Shown in pieces: positions 28,681 through 38,079 of a stretch of DNA of 64,000 bases (the stretch's first letter is position 1; every line of letters begins with the position of its first letter). The position numbers and the translations under genes are program-made. Under the pieces are notes generated by a model. That model was not told the DNA's origin and made no database searches. It was given only the letters and a program-made list of their open reading frames with translations. The stretch comes from Micromonospora narathiwatensis. GTDB lineage: Bacteria > Actinomycetota > Actinomycetes > Mycobacteriales > Micromonosporaceae. The stretch lies in NCBI RefSeq assembly GCF_900089605.1, contig NZ_LT594324.1, positions 1,116,001 to 1,180,000 on the forward strand, given 5' to 3'.

Positions 28681-29004
28681 ACGGGCCTGCTGTTCGATGC
28701 TGCGGGCGTGCGGCGTCCAGGTGGGCCAGGAAGCGGGCGATCGTGGGTCACCGGCCGCGGCCAGCCATTCGGCGGCTTGGCGCCAACCGACCGGACGGAC
28801 CGTGACAGCGGATCGTTGGGCCACCGGGTGTTGTCCGCGGCAATGAGGATGCCGCACCAAGGTCCGACGCCGAGCACGGCGCGCGCACTCGGCGGCATGA
28901 GAGTGCACCAACTCGCTCGTTGATCGCGACGTTGTGGTTCGGCGTCAGAGAGGAGACCAAACCCCCTCGCGCGTCGGCAGGCTGAAGCCCCAAAATTGAT
29001 GACC

Positions 29005-30318
29005 ATGGGCAGTTGGGGTGAACTGAGTGCCGGACCGTTCACGTTATTCTTCTTCAAGGACATAGTCCCGAATGACCTCGTTTGCCTGTTCCAGGACGAA
29101 ATGTACTCGCCTTCGATCGGGCGAGCTTCAACTCGCTATGTGCTTGGTGACAAGCCTGACCATGACGTTGAGTTCTTCGAGTACAAGGCCACCGGACGTC
29201 TGATCGCAGACCGGCTCGACATCCTCGGCTTCGACATCGATTCTGCACTCGAAGTTCTGAGGCAATCGATCGGCGAGAACCTTGACAGTCCGCCTTGGTT
29301 CGAAGGCATGGGCAGGATAGATCCAGAGTCGGTCGAACGCTGGGAGGCTGAACAGGCGGCACTCGCCGAGCTTGACACTGATCGTTGGCTCAAGGCGATA
29401 GCATCAGCAGCCGCTACACAAAGCAAAGCTGTGTTCGAGCCCCCCGATCAGCAGCCCGTCATCGGATCAGGAAAGTGGCTGCTGGAGCTAATTCCTGATG
29501 AAACAGAAAATGCCCGATGGCACCGCTTGCGGCTTGTGACACACGCCGTGCCTGACATCGAGGTGATTCTCGACGTTTCAGACTTGGTGTATGGCGGCTG
29601 GCTTGTTAAGGACGAACTCGACACCATGCCATCAGTCGCTCAAGAATGGTGGACAGCCGAATCGTCAGCCAGATCACCGATTGTCGTACTGACCGAGGGT
29701 AGCACCGACGCCGAGTTCCTTCGTGCCGGCCTTAAGTTGCTGTATCCACACCTGGCCGACCTCGTGCGATTCCTCGACCCCCGCGCCAGATCTGAGGGCA
29801 GCGCAGGAGCGCTGGTCAATACCGTGAAAGCATTTGCCGCAGCAGGCATCAGGAACCGCATCGTCGCCGCGTTCGACGACGATGGCGCCGCTAGTGATGC
29901 CTTGAAGCAGCTCAAGGCTGTCGCGCTACCGCCGAATATCGTCCTCATGCAGTTTCCCGCTGTGCCGATACCCGACTATCTGGTCGCTCAACTCCCACCT
30001 TCCGAAGGTCAGCACCGGCCGACTGAGGATCGAAGCAATGCGCGAATCTCCGGGTGCATCGAGATGTATCTAGGATCTGACACGATCCGGGGTGACGACA
30101 ACGTCACGTTGTTAATGGATCTGACCTTCCATCACCGCGACCCTAGCCACTATGAGGCCCGTTTCGCCGACAAAAGAAACAAGAAGAAGGTGCAGGAGAA
30201 CTATCGCCGCAAGGTCCGTCTAGCCGAAGCGCATGGCGGCCCGCTACCGCACCAGGACTGGTCTGCCATGGCAACTGTCCTGAAACGCATCATCAGCGCC
30301 CACCAGACCGAGTCATAG
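29005..30318 (+). CDS. HEPN/TOPRIM-associated putative defence protein
   Basis: 437 residues; ATG 29005 is chosen because MGSWGEL matches the usual start of HEPN/Toprim-N proteins (TTG 28996 and ATG 28999 lie upstream in frame). The N-terminal 200 residues fit that domain. A TOPRIM-type region follows: VVLTEGSTDAEFL (acidic motif 1, near residue 228) and VAAFDDDGAAS (DxD motif, near 290). TOPRIM proteins with HEPN-linked N-termini are found in anti-phage islands, where they act as nucleases or on RNA. Base composition is clearly lower in GC than the neighbours, indicating separate transfer. Exact activity is not known. Confidence 0.7.
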   Translation: MGSWGELSAGPFTLFFFKDIVPNDLVCLFQDEMYSPSIGRASTRYVLGDKPDHDVEFFEYKATGRLIADRLDILGFDIDSALEVLRQSIGENLDSPPWFEGMGRIDPESVERWEAEQAALAELDTDRWLKAIASAAATQSKAVFEPPDQQPVIGSGKWLLELIPDETENARWHRLRLVTHAVPDIEVILDVSDLVYGGWLVKDELDTMPSVAQEWWTAESSARSPIVVLTEGSTDAEFLRAGLKLLYPHLADLVRFLDPRARSEGSAGALVNTVKAFAAAGIRNRIVAAFDDDGAASDALKQLKAVALPPNIVLMQFPAVPIPDYLVAQLPPSEGQHRPTEDRSNARISGCIEMYLGSDTIRGDDNVTLLMDLTFHHRDPSHYEARFADKRNKKKVQENYRRKVRLAEAHGGPLPHQDWSAMATVLKRIISAHQTES

Positions 30319-30411
30319 CCGGCTCAGCGAAAGCACGGGCGCTCTCATCGGCAGATCAGTTCGTTTGCCGGCGCTCGGCTCGGCTGCTGGTGCGGTCGGA
30401 GGAGGCGCGTG

Positions 30412-31363
30412 TTACGCCGCTTCGGTGGTCCAGTCCGGTGCGAGCATGGCCACCTGTCGCGCCCAGGCCATCGTTCCGCCGGGCAGCGGCCAGGCTCTGG
30501 TACGGCCTTCGCTGCGTGCGATGTCTTCGAGGTCAGCGGCGATGCGGCGGGTCATATTGGTGAGGTGTGCCCTCGCCATCTGGTCGTCCTGGTCGGCAAG
30601 CGCCTGTAAATGGTTCAGGCGGCCTTGGTACTCCTGAATCGGCTGGCGCTGCACGGACGAGATCCACGACGGATCGGCTGCGGGAGTGAGCACGAGCACG
30701 TCGGGTACGGCATGTTCGGCCAGGGCGGCGGTGATCCGGTCGTGGCCGTCGAGCACGAGGAGCGTTTGCAGCCCACTCACCCACCACAGCAACACCGGTG
30801 GCAGGATACCCTCGCGATATTGACGACGATAGGAACGCACCCTGCCGGTATCCACCGCCGATAGCCGGCGAAGTGGTAGCACGTCCCGCTGGTCCTCATC
30901 CGGATCGCCGTAGACCGAACCAGGTGATGTGACCCTGGTCAGGGTCAACCACGTGCAGACGCTGCCAGTGCGTGGTGACAGCCCACCTCGGCATGCCCCA
31001 GGCCAACACCCAGCGACCGGCGTGCAACGGCCCGTCAACGCCGGCCTGCAACCAGCCGGTGAACTGGTGCGTCCACCGCGCTGCCCACGCATCCTCGTCC
31101 TCGCTGCTCGCACGCAGGTGCCGGGCCTGCGCGGCCGTGATCGGCGGTATCGGCGAGCGGTACCGGCCAGTCCGTGCGTAGTACACACCCCGATGCATCG
31201 CCCGCTGCCGACCCAGCAACACCACCCGGTCGTCCTGACGCACCAGCAGCCGCCGGCCACCGGCCACCTCGACGCGCAAACGCGGACGGACCGGTACCTC
31301 CACATCAAGGACAAGCCCAGCCCAACGGCCACCGACCGACGCGGGCAATCGGGAGGGCAACAC
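30412..31363 (-). pseudogene. Hypothetical ParB-like-fold protein, frameshifted
   Basis: The N-terminal part (GTG 31363) gives VLDVEVPVRPRLRVEVAGGRR through LHVVDPDQGHITWFG and meets a stop at about 30896. Another frame then gives YGDPDEDQRDVLPLRRLSAVDT, LLVLDGHDRITAAL and the C-terminus to 30412. One indel near 30905-30925 joins them. The LLVLDGHDR segment is like the nucleotide-binding turn of ParB/sulfiredoxin-type domains, but no specific function is recognised. The two halves are individually coding-like, so a sequencing or assembly indel is as likely as a real lesion. Confidence 0.6.
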
Positions 31364-31604
31364 GCCGCCATGGTAGACTCACGCACCAGGCCAGATGATC
31401 AAGGATTCACCGACGCCTCCGTCGAGACCCGCTGCAACGACCGGCGGCCAAGCCCACGGCACTGGCCGACGACGGCGTACTCAATCCGGCACGACCGGGC
31501 GAGGTACGGCGGCAGCCGCTCGTCACGGTGTGTAGCGCGCTGATCGCGGCTGAGCGCACTCAATCTGGCTCTTGTCAGGAGACCCTGTGTTGTGGCTGGC
31601 TGGT

Positions 31605-32048
31605 TCAGGCGTTCGTGGGTGGCAGATCCGCCTCGTGTCCCGACGTACCCCGGACTGTCCACCCTCCGTAGGTCGCCGGCAGGGCTTCAAGCCTCGCCTC
31701 CCACCGCTTGAGGTAGTGCTCCATGCCCTCGACGGTGCGGGGTATGCCAAGCCAGTCGCGAGCGGCGTCGCGAATCTCGCGGGCGGCGATCGTCTCGGCG
31801 TTGGCGCCGTAGTCGACGGGGTAGCCGTCCACGATGTCGGACAACCAGCCGAAATTGCCGTACAGCTGGCCGACGCACCACAGGTGCTCTGAAAGCGGTG
31901 GCTCGATCAGCGCCCCCATCAGGTTCAGGAGTACGTCCACAGGGTCTTCGCCGCTGTCCAGAATCCGGTGCATGTAGGTGTCGATGATCTGCGCCAGGTT
32001 GGACAAGTCGAAGGGATCATGGTCAGACACCTTCTCATGATCGCCCAT
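31605..32048 (-). CDS. Hypothetical protein downstream of the relaxase
   Basis: 147 residues from ATG 32048, or 141 from GTG 32030; neither has a clear ribosome binding site. Mainly helical with IDTYMHRILDSGEDPVDVL, LWCVGQLYGNFGWLSDI and REIRDAARDWLGI. No known domain. Its upstream end meets a rearranged stretch (32032-32501), so the original start or operon may have been changed. The 240 bp to its left (31364-31604) contain no gene I can support. Confidence 0.55.
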   Translation of the reverse strand: MGDHEKVSDHDPFDLSNLAQIIDTYMHRILDSGEDPVDVLLNLMGALIEPPLSEHLWCVGQLYGNFGWLSDIVDGYPVDYGANAETIAAREIRDAARDWLGIPRTVEGMEHYLKRWEARLEALPATYGGWTVRGTSGHEADLPPTNA

Positions 32049-32309
32049 CGGGTGGGCCGGGACCCGGAGATTCTGCGGTGGAACCAGGAGGTGCTGCGAC
32101 CTGCCGACGCCGTCGGTGATTGCTGGGTCGCTGCCTTCTACCCCTCGCTGCATGTGGGTGTGGCGATGGCCAACGAGCGGCTGGGCAACACGGTCGCCGC
32201 GCGCTGCCTTCGAGCAGGCGGCCGAGCATGTCGACGCGTTGCCGGCAGATGCATATATGGCGAGCAACTCCGCACGGCCATCACCGAGGGTCTTCGCAGG
32301 CTGAGCTGA
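32032..32309 (+). pseudogene. C-terminal fragment of a TPR-like protein, with frameshifts
   Basis: Plus-strand coding character is clear: LRWNQEVLRPADAVGD, then AAFYPSLHVGVAMANERLG, then in a second frame AAFEQAAEHVDALPADAY, and back to EQLRTAITEGLRRL ending at 32309. This is the C-terminal pattern of an actinobacterial tetratricopeptide-type protein with the N-terminal half missing and shifts near 32205 and 32260. It lies between two minus-strand genes and points to a rearrangement here. Confidence 0.55.
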
Positions 32310-32501
32310 CTTTTGGCCTTCTTCCAGCTCGCGCGCAGCGGGCGCTCCACCCAGTGGTAGAGCTGGCCGCGCGATGTTGGCGGCGGCGAGAGCCGGGGCG
32401 ACGTCGTCCTGGTCGACGATGACGGCGGACATGAGGTAGGCGCCGGGCCGGTGGCGCGGCTGCCACCAGGACTCGTCGACAAAGGCTGTGGTGGGGTGCA
32501 T
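32310..32501 (-). pseudogene. N-terminal fragment of a hypothetical gene behind the relaxase
   Basis: ATG 32501 overlaps the relaxase stop (ATGA) and gives TTAFVDESWW and GAYLMSAVIVDQDDV, an acidic start resembling DUF3800-type nucleases (xxDES). After about 45 codons the frame shifts (RGQLYHWVE) and the coding signal ends near 32310, where the plus-strand TPR fragment ends. It is a truncated remnant of the second gene of the relaxase operon. Confidence 0.5.
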
Positions 32502-35500
32502 CAGTCGAGCTCCGTCTGACTGATGTCGGGGTTGGTGGTGATGCGCTGGTGCGCGTCGTGTGCGTGCTGGCGAAGGTGCTCGGGGATGGGTGTGGCGTGG
32601 GGTGTGGGGCGGGTGTCGTTGACGGCGTGAACGCGGGCGGTGGTGGCGGCGACGGCGTCGGCGAGGCCCCCGTTTCGGTTCGCGGCGCGGCGGACTTGTT
32701 CGGCGGCGGCGAGGCCGGCGTAGCGCGTCGGTAGGGCTTCGTCGTACCAGCGTTTCCATGCCGCGTGCTGGGTGTCGAGGACCGTGGCGCGTCGGCTGTG
32801 CTCGGCGATCTGGTGGTCGAGGCTGGCCAGCTTCTGCTGAAGGCTGCCGACCCGGTTAGCCGCAGCGGCGGCGTGGATGTGCAGGTCGTGTTGTGCGGTG
32901 AGGCGTCGGGTACGTGAGGGACCGCGGTGCCACCAGCGAGGTTGCAACCGTTGCGCGCGCGGCACGGTGTGGCGGTGCGTGGCGTCGGCGGTGGCAAGCA
33001 GTTGGGCGATGTCGTGGCGGTGGTGTTCGGCGTCGGTGAGGGCGCGGTAGGTGGTTCGGAGCTCGTCGGCGACGTAGGCGGGCGCGGTGTTGTCGGCGGC
33101 GTGCTGCGTGGTGATGAGGCGGGTGAGTTCGGCGTCGGGTGCGGTGGTGAGCTTGCCGGCGAGGGTGGCGGCGCCGAGGACGAGTCGGGCCCGGTGCCAG
33201 GCGTTCCAGCGGGTGATGTCGCTGGTATGGGGTTCGGGCCCGATGGGGTGGTCGCTGGTGAGTTGGTAGGTGTCGCGGTAGGCGGCGACGACTTCGGCGC
33301 GGGTGAGCCATTGTTGGCGGCCAGTGTCGTCGGTGGGGATGTCGCCGAGGGCGAGGCTCCAGGCGGGCTGGGTCTGTGTGGCGAGGTGCGCGAGTGCTTC
33401 GGCGCGTTGGTCGCAGATTGTGGCGACCTGGCGTAGCGCGTCACCGATGTCGCCGGTGAGGTCGGCCGGGAGGCGGTCGGTGTGGGTGCGCCAGTGTTCG
33501 GGGCGTTCGGCGATGGCGGGGTCGGCGGTGGTTCGTTGCATGAGGCGGTCGATGCGCCAGGTGAGGACGGCGGCGGTGTCGTCTGCGGTGTCGAGTTCTC
33601 GTACGTGGATGGCGCGGCGGAGGACGTCGCGGGGTTCGTGTCCGGCGGCGGCGTAGGTGTTGAGTCGGCTGATGAGTGCCGGTAGGGCGAGGTCGTGGGC
33701 GAGCCGGTCGGCGAGGGCGGGGCCGCTGAGTTGGCGGACGATGGTGAGGTATTCGGGGATGCGGGCGCGGGCGGTGAGGTCGTTGTAGATGGGCGTCCAG
33801 GTGTGCAGGGCGTCGGCGTTGGCCCAGAGCTGCTGTTCGGTTTCGGTGGCGGAGCGCTCGGGGGTGGCGCGGCGCATGATGTCGGCGAGAACGGCGACGC
33901 GGGCGGTGGGTGGGGCGGGTGGGGTGCCTTCGCGGGGGTGGTCGTCGGTGACGACGTACGCCTCGTTGAGCGTCTGGCCGCGGGTGAGCATGACGTAGAC
34001 GCGGGCGAGTGAGGTGTTGTCGTCGATGAGCGCGCGGGCGGTGTCGACGGTTTGTCCTTGGACCGAGTCGACGGTTTGGGCGTACGCGAGGTGGGTGTGC
34101 CGGGCGGTGTAGGCGGCGGGCAGGATCGCGGTCGTTCCGGTGGTGATGTTGGTGACGTGGAGTTGTCCGTCGCGGGTGATGGCGTTGATGCGCCATTGGT
34201 CGCGGTTGGTGACGTAGTCGGGGCCGGCGGCGATGCGCCGGTCGTTGCGGCGGGTGACGATGATGTCGCCGACGCTGGCATGGTTGCCGTCCTGCAGGCG
34301 GACGGCGCGGTCGGGCTGTACGCGGCCTGCGGTGATGAGCAGGTTGCGGGCGTGGTGGGCGATGTCGCTGGCCTCTTGGGTGGTGTCGACGAGCATCATG
34401 CTGTGGCGGCCGGCGGTGATGTCGGCGAGCCATCGGGTGAGCATCTGGTTGACGAGGTGGCGGCGGTGTCCGCCGATGAGGCGCCCGTGCCGGTCGTACT
34501 CGTCGAGGACGGTGGGGTCGCCGTGGCGCAGCCGTAGCGAGGCGGGGCCTTCCCAGGCGTGGGTGAAGCGGTGCACGTGGGACAGGGAAGTGGTGACGCC
34601 GAGGGTGGCGAGGTATCGGAGCAGTCCACCGGGTCCGACGGCGGATGTCTGGTTGGGGTCGCCGACAAGGATGAGCTTGCCGCGTGCCTGGTCGAGCTGG
34701 GCGGTGAGGCGGGCCAGATCGTGGCTGGAGACCTGTGATGCCTCGTCGAGGATGACCCATTGCCCGGGTGCGAACTGCCAGTCGCGGGCATTGCCGTCGG
34801 GCGGGGGGCGATGTTGGGCGTGCAGCCACCGGGCGACGTTCTCGGTGCGCAGGGTGGTTCCGTCGGGTTGGCGGGTGGCGTCGGCGAGCAGGTTGGCGGC
34901 GGCCTGGCCGACGGTGAGCCCGAGCACCGGTATGCCTGCGGCGTGGGCTGCGGCGACGACGGCCCGCTGAAGGTGTGTCTTGCCGGTGCCGGCGGGACCG
35001 ATGACACCGGTGATGCGCCGGTCGTCGCCGATGAGGAACCGCAGCACCTCGGCTTTCTCGCCGGACAGGTCCAATTGCTCGACGGCGGCGTTGACGACCT
35101 CGGCGGGGGCGAGGCGCGCGCCGCGTTGACGGGCGTAGGCGATGATCTGGTGCTCGGCGGCGAGGACGGCGTGGGTTGTCAGGTGCAGGTCTCGGTGGCG
35201 GGTGTATTCGCTGTGCAGGTCGCTGGCACGTTGCAGGCTCGGTCCCCACTGCACGAGCGCTGGGGGTGTCAGGAGGCGCAGGCCGGCGGCCCGTTCGGTG
35301 ACGGCCTGGGCGGCGAGGCGCTGCACGCGTTGCCAGTCCGAAGCGGGTGAGTGTCCGGGTGTGATGTCGAGGACCTGACCGATGGCGAGTTCGAGGTGGT
35401 CGCGGCCGAAGACGGCGCGCTGGCGGCCGAGCGTGTGCACGGCGCGGGCGACCGCCAACCGGTCGTCGGCGCGTACGGCGGCGTCGATGACGCGCGATCG

Positions 35501-36754
35501 GTGTGCGCGGGCGACGCGGAGCTGGGCGGCGGCGGCCCGCAGCGTGGTCTCGTCCAGGGCGGCGGGTTCGGCTGCGAGACGGCGGGCCCGGCGCAGGACC
35601 CGCAGGGCGATGGCGGTGGTGTCATCGTGCGCGTGACCGTCGAGAAGACGGTGGATCTGCCGGCTGGTGTCGAGGCCCATTTTGCGGTCTTCGGCGAGCC
35701 AGCGGCGTACGGCCTTCTGGGTCGACTCTGCGCCTTGGTGAGGCCGGCGGGTACGCAGGGTGGCGTCCTGGGCGCGAGTACGCCACCGTCGCGGTGCCAT
35801 CCGCTGAAGCGGGGACGCGCCGCGGTGAATCTCCTCGGTGATGGCGGCGCGACGTTTGGCGTAGTGGCGCAGGGAGTCGTCGCTGATGCCGACGATCTCA
35901 CGGATGCCGCTGTCAGGGCGTGGGGCGAAGGTGATGCCACGGCGCTGGCGTAGTTCGGCTTCGATCGCGCGTTCGTAGGCGACGCGGGCGCCGATCGCGG
36001 CGCGGTAGAGGGCCCGGCCGTCGAGGGCGAGCCATTGAGACTTGCCGTCGGCGCTGTGGGCTTGAACTTTGGCGGAGACCACGATGTGCGCGTGGAGTTG
36101 GGGGTCACATTCACGGCTGAGGCGGTGGTCGAAGACCATGGCCGCCAGGCCGGCGGTGTCGAGTTGGCGGACGCCCCTGGCGCCGGCGCGGGCGTAGGCG
36201 CCGTGTCGTTGCAGGTGGTCGAGCACGACTCGTACCCCGGCGTGGTGGGCGGCCATGACGTCGCGTTTGACGTCGTCGTCGCCGAAGGCCCACAGCAGCG
36301 ATACGGACTTGACCGGGGACACGGTGACGTCGAACGCGGATACCGCGCGGCGCTCCGGGGCGGTCATCGCGTCGTACCACGCCTTGTCCCGCTGTTCGAC
36401 CGTGGCGTCGTCGGGCAGGAGTGACAGCGCTCGCTGTGCGGCTGCGGCCCGGTACGCGTCTGTCTGCGGCGCGTAGGTGCGCCATCGCTGTCCGAGCTGA
36501 TAGCCGGCGCGGGGATGGCGTCCCTGGCCGACGAGGAAGCGCATCTGGCTCTCGGTGACCCAGCCGCTCATTCCGAGGACCGCGGCGCCGTCGCCAGCCC
36601 ACCAGCCGGGGCTCTCACCTTGCGCCGTCGGGTCCATGTAGTACGGGGCCGGGCCCCCGGCGGTCGGGGCGCGCATGTCGTGCCGGCCGGCCGCGACCTG
36701 CTCCATCAGATAGCGATATCCGCTGCCGGGCGAGATTCGCGTGATGGACAACAT
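32501..36754 (-). CDS. TrwC/TraA-type conjugative relaxase-helicase
   Basis: 1417 residues; ATG 36754 gives MLSITRIS, the usual start of MobF relaxases (a TTG at 36775 is less likely). The TrwC domain has catalytic-region SPVKSVSLLWAF near residue 146 and the metal-binding triad H210, H221, H223 (HRLSRECDPQLHAH). A RecD2-like helicase follows: Walker A GPAGTGKT near 585-593, ILDEASQV near 671, LVGDPNQ, and YAQTVDSVQGQT near the end of the core. The last 350 residues are helical, coiled-coil-rich. It nicks at oriT and unwinds the strand for transfer. Normal length for the family. Confidence 0.93.
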   Translation of the reverse strand: MLSITRISPGSGYRYLMEQVAAGRHDMRAPTAGGPAPYYMDPTAQGESPGWWAGDGAAVLGMSGWVTESQMRFLVGQGRHPRAGYQLGQRWRTYAPQTDAYRAAAAQRALSLLPDDATVEQRDKAWYDAMTAPERRAVSAFDVTVSPVKSVSLLWAFGDDDVKRDVMAAHHAGVRVVLDHLQRHGAYARAGARGVRQLDTAGLAAMVFDHRLSRECDPQLHAHIVVSAKVQAHSADGKSQWLALDGRALYRAAIGARVAYERAIEAELRQRRGITFAPRPDSGIREIVGISDDSLRHYAKRRAAITEEIHRGASPLQRMAPRRWRTRAQDATLRTRRPHQGAESTQKAVRRWLAEDRKMGLDTSRQIHRLLDGHAHDDTTAIALRVLRRARRLAAEPAALDETTLRAAAAQLRVARAHRSRVIDAAVRADDRLAVARAVHTLGRQRAVFGRDHLELAIGQVLDITPGHSPASDWQRVQRLAAQAVTERAAGLRLLTPPALVQWGPSLQRASDLHSEYTRHRDLHLTTHAVLAAEHQIIAYARQRGARLAPAEVVNAAVEQLDLSGEKAEVLRFLIGDDRRITGVIGPAGTGKTHLQRAVVAAAHAAGIPVLGLTVGQAAANLLADATRQPDGTTLRTENVARWLHAQHRPPPDGNARDWQFAPGQWVILDEASQVSSHDLARLTAQLDQARGKLILVGDPNQTSAVGPGGLLRYLATLGVTTSLSHVHRFTHAWEGPASLRLRHGDPTVLDEYDRHGRLIGGHRRHLVNQMLTRWLADITAGRHSMMLVDTTQEASDIAHHARNLLITAGRVQPDRAVRLQDGNHASVGDIIVTRRNDRRIAAGPDYVTNRDQWRINAITRDGQLHVTNITTGTTAILPAAYTARHTHLAYAQTVDSVQGQTVDTARALIDDNTSLARVYVMLTRGQTLNEAYVVTDDHPREGTPPAPPTARVAVLADIMRRATPERSATETEQQLWANADALHTWTPIYNDLTARARIPEYLTIVRQLSGPALADRLAHDLALPALISRLNTYAAAGHEPRDVLRRAIHVRELDTADDTAAVLTWRIDRLMQRTTADPAIAERPEHWRTHTDRLPADLTGDIGDALRQVATICDQRAEALAHLATQTQPAWSLALGDIPTDDTGRQQWLTRAEVVAAYRDTYQLTSDHPIGPEPHTSDITRWNAWHRARLVLGAATLAGKLTTAPDAELTRLITTQHAADNTAPAYVADELRTTYRALTDAEHHRHDIAQLLATADATHRHTVPRAQRLQPRWWHRGPSRTRRLTAQHDLHIHAAAAANRVGSLQQKLASLDHQIAEHSRRATVLDTQHAAWKRWYDEALPTRYAGLAAAEQVRRAANRNGGLADAVAATTARVHAVNDTRPTPHATPIPEHLRQHAHDAHQRITTNPDISQTELD

Positions 36755-36869
36755 GCGAAAACCGTAGATGATCAACTAGAAGATGGGTGGCGGAGAATGC
36801 AAGAGGGTGTGTCGCCTTTAAGGGGGGTGAGAATCGTGAGGGTGGGCGTTCGTGCAGGTAGGAGGCTAT

Positions 36870-36932
36870 ATGGCTGGCCTGGGTGAAGGTCTGAGGTGGT
36901 TCCTGAAATTGCGGCCAGGATCGAACGAATAG
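36870..36932 (+). CDS. Possible 20-residue peptide between relaxase and next gene
   Basis: AGGAGG sits six bases before ATG 36870; the ORF MAGLGEGLRWFLKL... ends at 36932, 58 bp before the next plus-strand start. The strong ribosome binding site is the only evidence. The divergent gap 36755-36989 is also where an oriT could lie, but I see no convincing long inverted repeat there. Confidence 0.25.
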   Translation: MAGLGEGLRWFLKLRPGSNE

Positions 36933-36989
36933 GCAAGATGGCGGGCTCGGGATGTGTTGGTGGGATCGGAAAGTCGCTACGGTCGGGAT

Positions 36990-37415
36990 ATGGCGAGTCG
37001 AACGGGGAATGATGCGGTCCGTGCGCTTCGGGCGCGGCAGGAGGTCGAGCGGCGTGCCGTGCGGGCTGTCGAGCAATCGGCGTCGGCGCTTGCGGATGCT
37101 GCCGAGCGGCGGCGCGAGCTGCTGGCAAAGGTAGACGGGGAGATGCGGGACGCTACGGCGGCACACGAACTGTCGGTGGTGGTCCTCGCGACGATTCTCC
37201 GTGACGACGGATTGGCCGCAGAGTTGGCCGGTGTGGACGTGAGCAGGGTCCGGGCGTTGCGGCGGATGGTGGACGGTAAGGCGGTGCGCGAGCGCATCGC
37301 GCAGTTGGGGACGGTGGTGCCGCGTCGCAGTCGGCAGCCTGCGTCGGAGGTCGTGTCGCGCGGGGGCGCGGTGGGTGATGCCGGGCCGGTTGTCGGCCTG
37401 GTGGACGGCGGCTGA
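36990..37415 (+). CDS. Helical hypothetical protein divergent from the relaxase
   Basis: 141 residues from ATG 36990. A long amphipathic helix or coiled coil covers residues 8-55 (RALRARQEVERRAVRAVEQ...) followed by a second helical part with LATILRDDGLAAELAGVDVSRVRALR and a Gly/Ser tail. No known domain. Small helical proteins divergent from relaxase genes can be relaxosome accessory factors, but this is only context. It ends 65 bp before a two-sided terminator. Confidence 0.6.
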   Translation: MASRTGNDAVRALRARQEVERRAVRAVEQSASALADAAERRRELLAKVDGEMRDATAAHELSVVVLATILRDDGLAAELAGVDVSRVRALRRMVDGKAVRERIAQLGTVVPRRSRQPASEVVSRGGAVGDAGPVVGLVDGG

Positions 37416-37479
37416 CCCGCAGGCGCTGTGGGACGTGGGGTGAGAGCCGGGAGCGGCAGCCAGCGAGGTCCTGCGTGTG

Positions 37480-37508
37480 CCGCCCGGCCGCTGCGCGCGG
37501 CCGGGCGG
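37480..37508. terminator. Bidirectional terminator between convergent genes
   Basis: Perfect 12-bp arms CCGCCCGGCCGC (37480-37491) and GCGGCCGGGCGG (37497-37508), loop TGCGC. It lies between the ends of a plus gene (37415) and a minus gene (37517). Confidence 0.7.
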
Positions 37509-37516
37509 GCGCGGCT

Positions 37517-37963
37517 TCAGGGGTGCTGGCCGAGCAGGCGTCCGGGGTCGCCGGTGGTGGTCCATCCGGCGCAGTCGTTGAATAGTCGGTGCGCGCTGTG
37601 GGCGAGCGTGACCGGGTACAGGTTGGGGCGCTGCACGTAGTGCTTGCCGTGCTGCCAGAGGTCGAGCAGCATCGCGGCCAGTCGCAGGGTGGCGCGCAGT
37701 CGTCCGGGGTTGCAGTCCTCGCAGTGGTGCCGGCGGGCGTACTTGATGAGTGCGACGGTCGCGGCGCGCAGTTGCACGGCGGTGGTGAGGTCGTGGACCG
37801 GTTCGGTGGGCCACGCGGGGCGATGGTCGCACAGGTGCAGGTAATCGATGACGTGGGCCATGTGGCAGCGGGCGTCTTCAAGCATGGCCAGGACCTGGCC
37901 GACGCGGCGGACGTTGGGCGTTGCCGCCGGGATCGACGTCGTGGGTGCCGTGAGGGCAGACAT
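37517..37963 (-). CDS. Hypothetical protein with central CxxC
   Basis: 148 residues from ATG 37963 with GAGGAG upstream. Helical protein with His-rich stretches (ARCHMAHVIDYLHLCDHRPAWP, YARRHHCEDCNPGRLR), the latter a possible metal site, and a C-terminal LFNDCAGWTTTGDPGRLLG. Not recognised. The gene is a one-gene unit with a 5' hairpin (37992-38013) and a terminator (37480-37508), like several neighbours. Confidence 0.65.
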   Translation of the reverse strand: MSALTAPTTSIPAATPNVRRVGQVLAMLEDARCHMAHVIDYLHLCDHRPAWPTEPVHDLTTAVQLRAATVALIKYARRHHCEDCNPGRLRATLRLAAMLLDLWQHGKHYVQRPNLYPVTLAHSAHRLFNDCAGWTTTGDPGRLLGQHP

Positions 37964-37991
37964 GGGGACTCCTCGTGTTGGCGTTCGTGTG

Positions 37992-38013
37992 GGGCGGGTT
38001 CGCCTTTCCGCCC
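37992..38013 (-). promoter_or_regulatory. 5'-leader hairpin G (GGCGAAC-loop family)
   Basis: On the minus strand GGGCGG-AAAGGCGAAC-CCGCCC (6-bp stem), then a CA-rich stretch CCCACACGAACGCCAACAC and GAGGAG before the ATG at 37963. Same architecture as the leaders at 38762, 40457, 43325, 43853, 45819 and 47841. Confidence 0.55.
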
Positions 38014-38041
38014 GGATGGCGCGCGTGGTGCGAGGGGAGGG

Positions 38042-38069
38042 GCGGCCCGGGTGGGGTGACCCGGGCCGC
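38042..38069 (-). terminator. Terminator of the GGDEF gene
   Basis: Perfect 11-bp arms GCGGCCCGGGT and ACCCGGGCCGC with a 6-nt loop, 11 bp after the stop codon at 38080 on the minus strand. Confidence 0.7.
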
Positions 38070-38079
38070 GCCGGGGGTG

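Noticed and set aside
28644..29063. 139-codon minus-strand frame in the gap before the HEPN/TOPRIM gene
   Set aside because: It overlaps the start of that gene, and shows no conserved motif or clear start.
32281..35249. Long alternative minus-strand frames (666 and 602 codons) inside the relaxase
   Set aside because: Pro/Ser/Thr or Arg/Pro-rich shadows of the relaxase-helicase, whose HUH and helicase motifs are all in the chosen frame.
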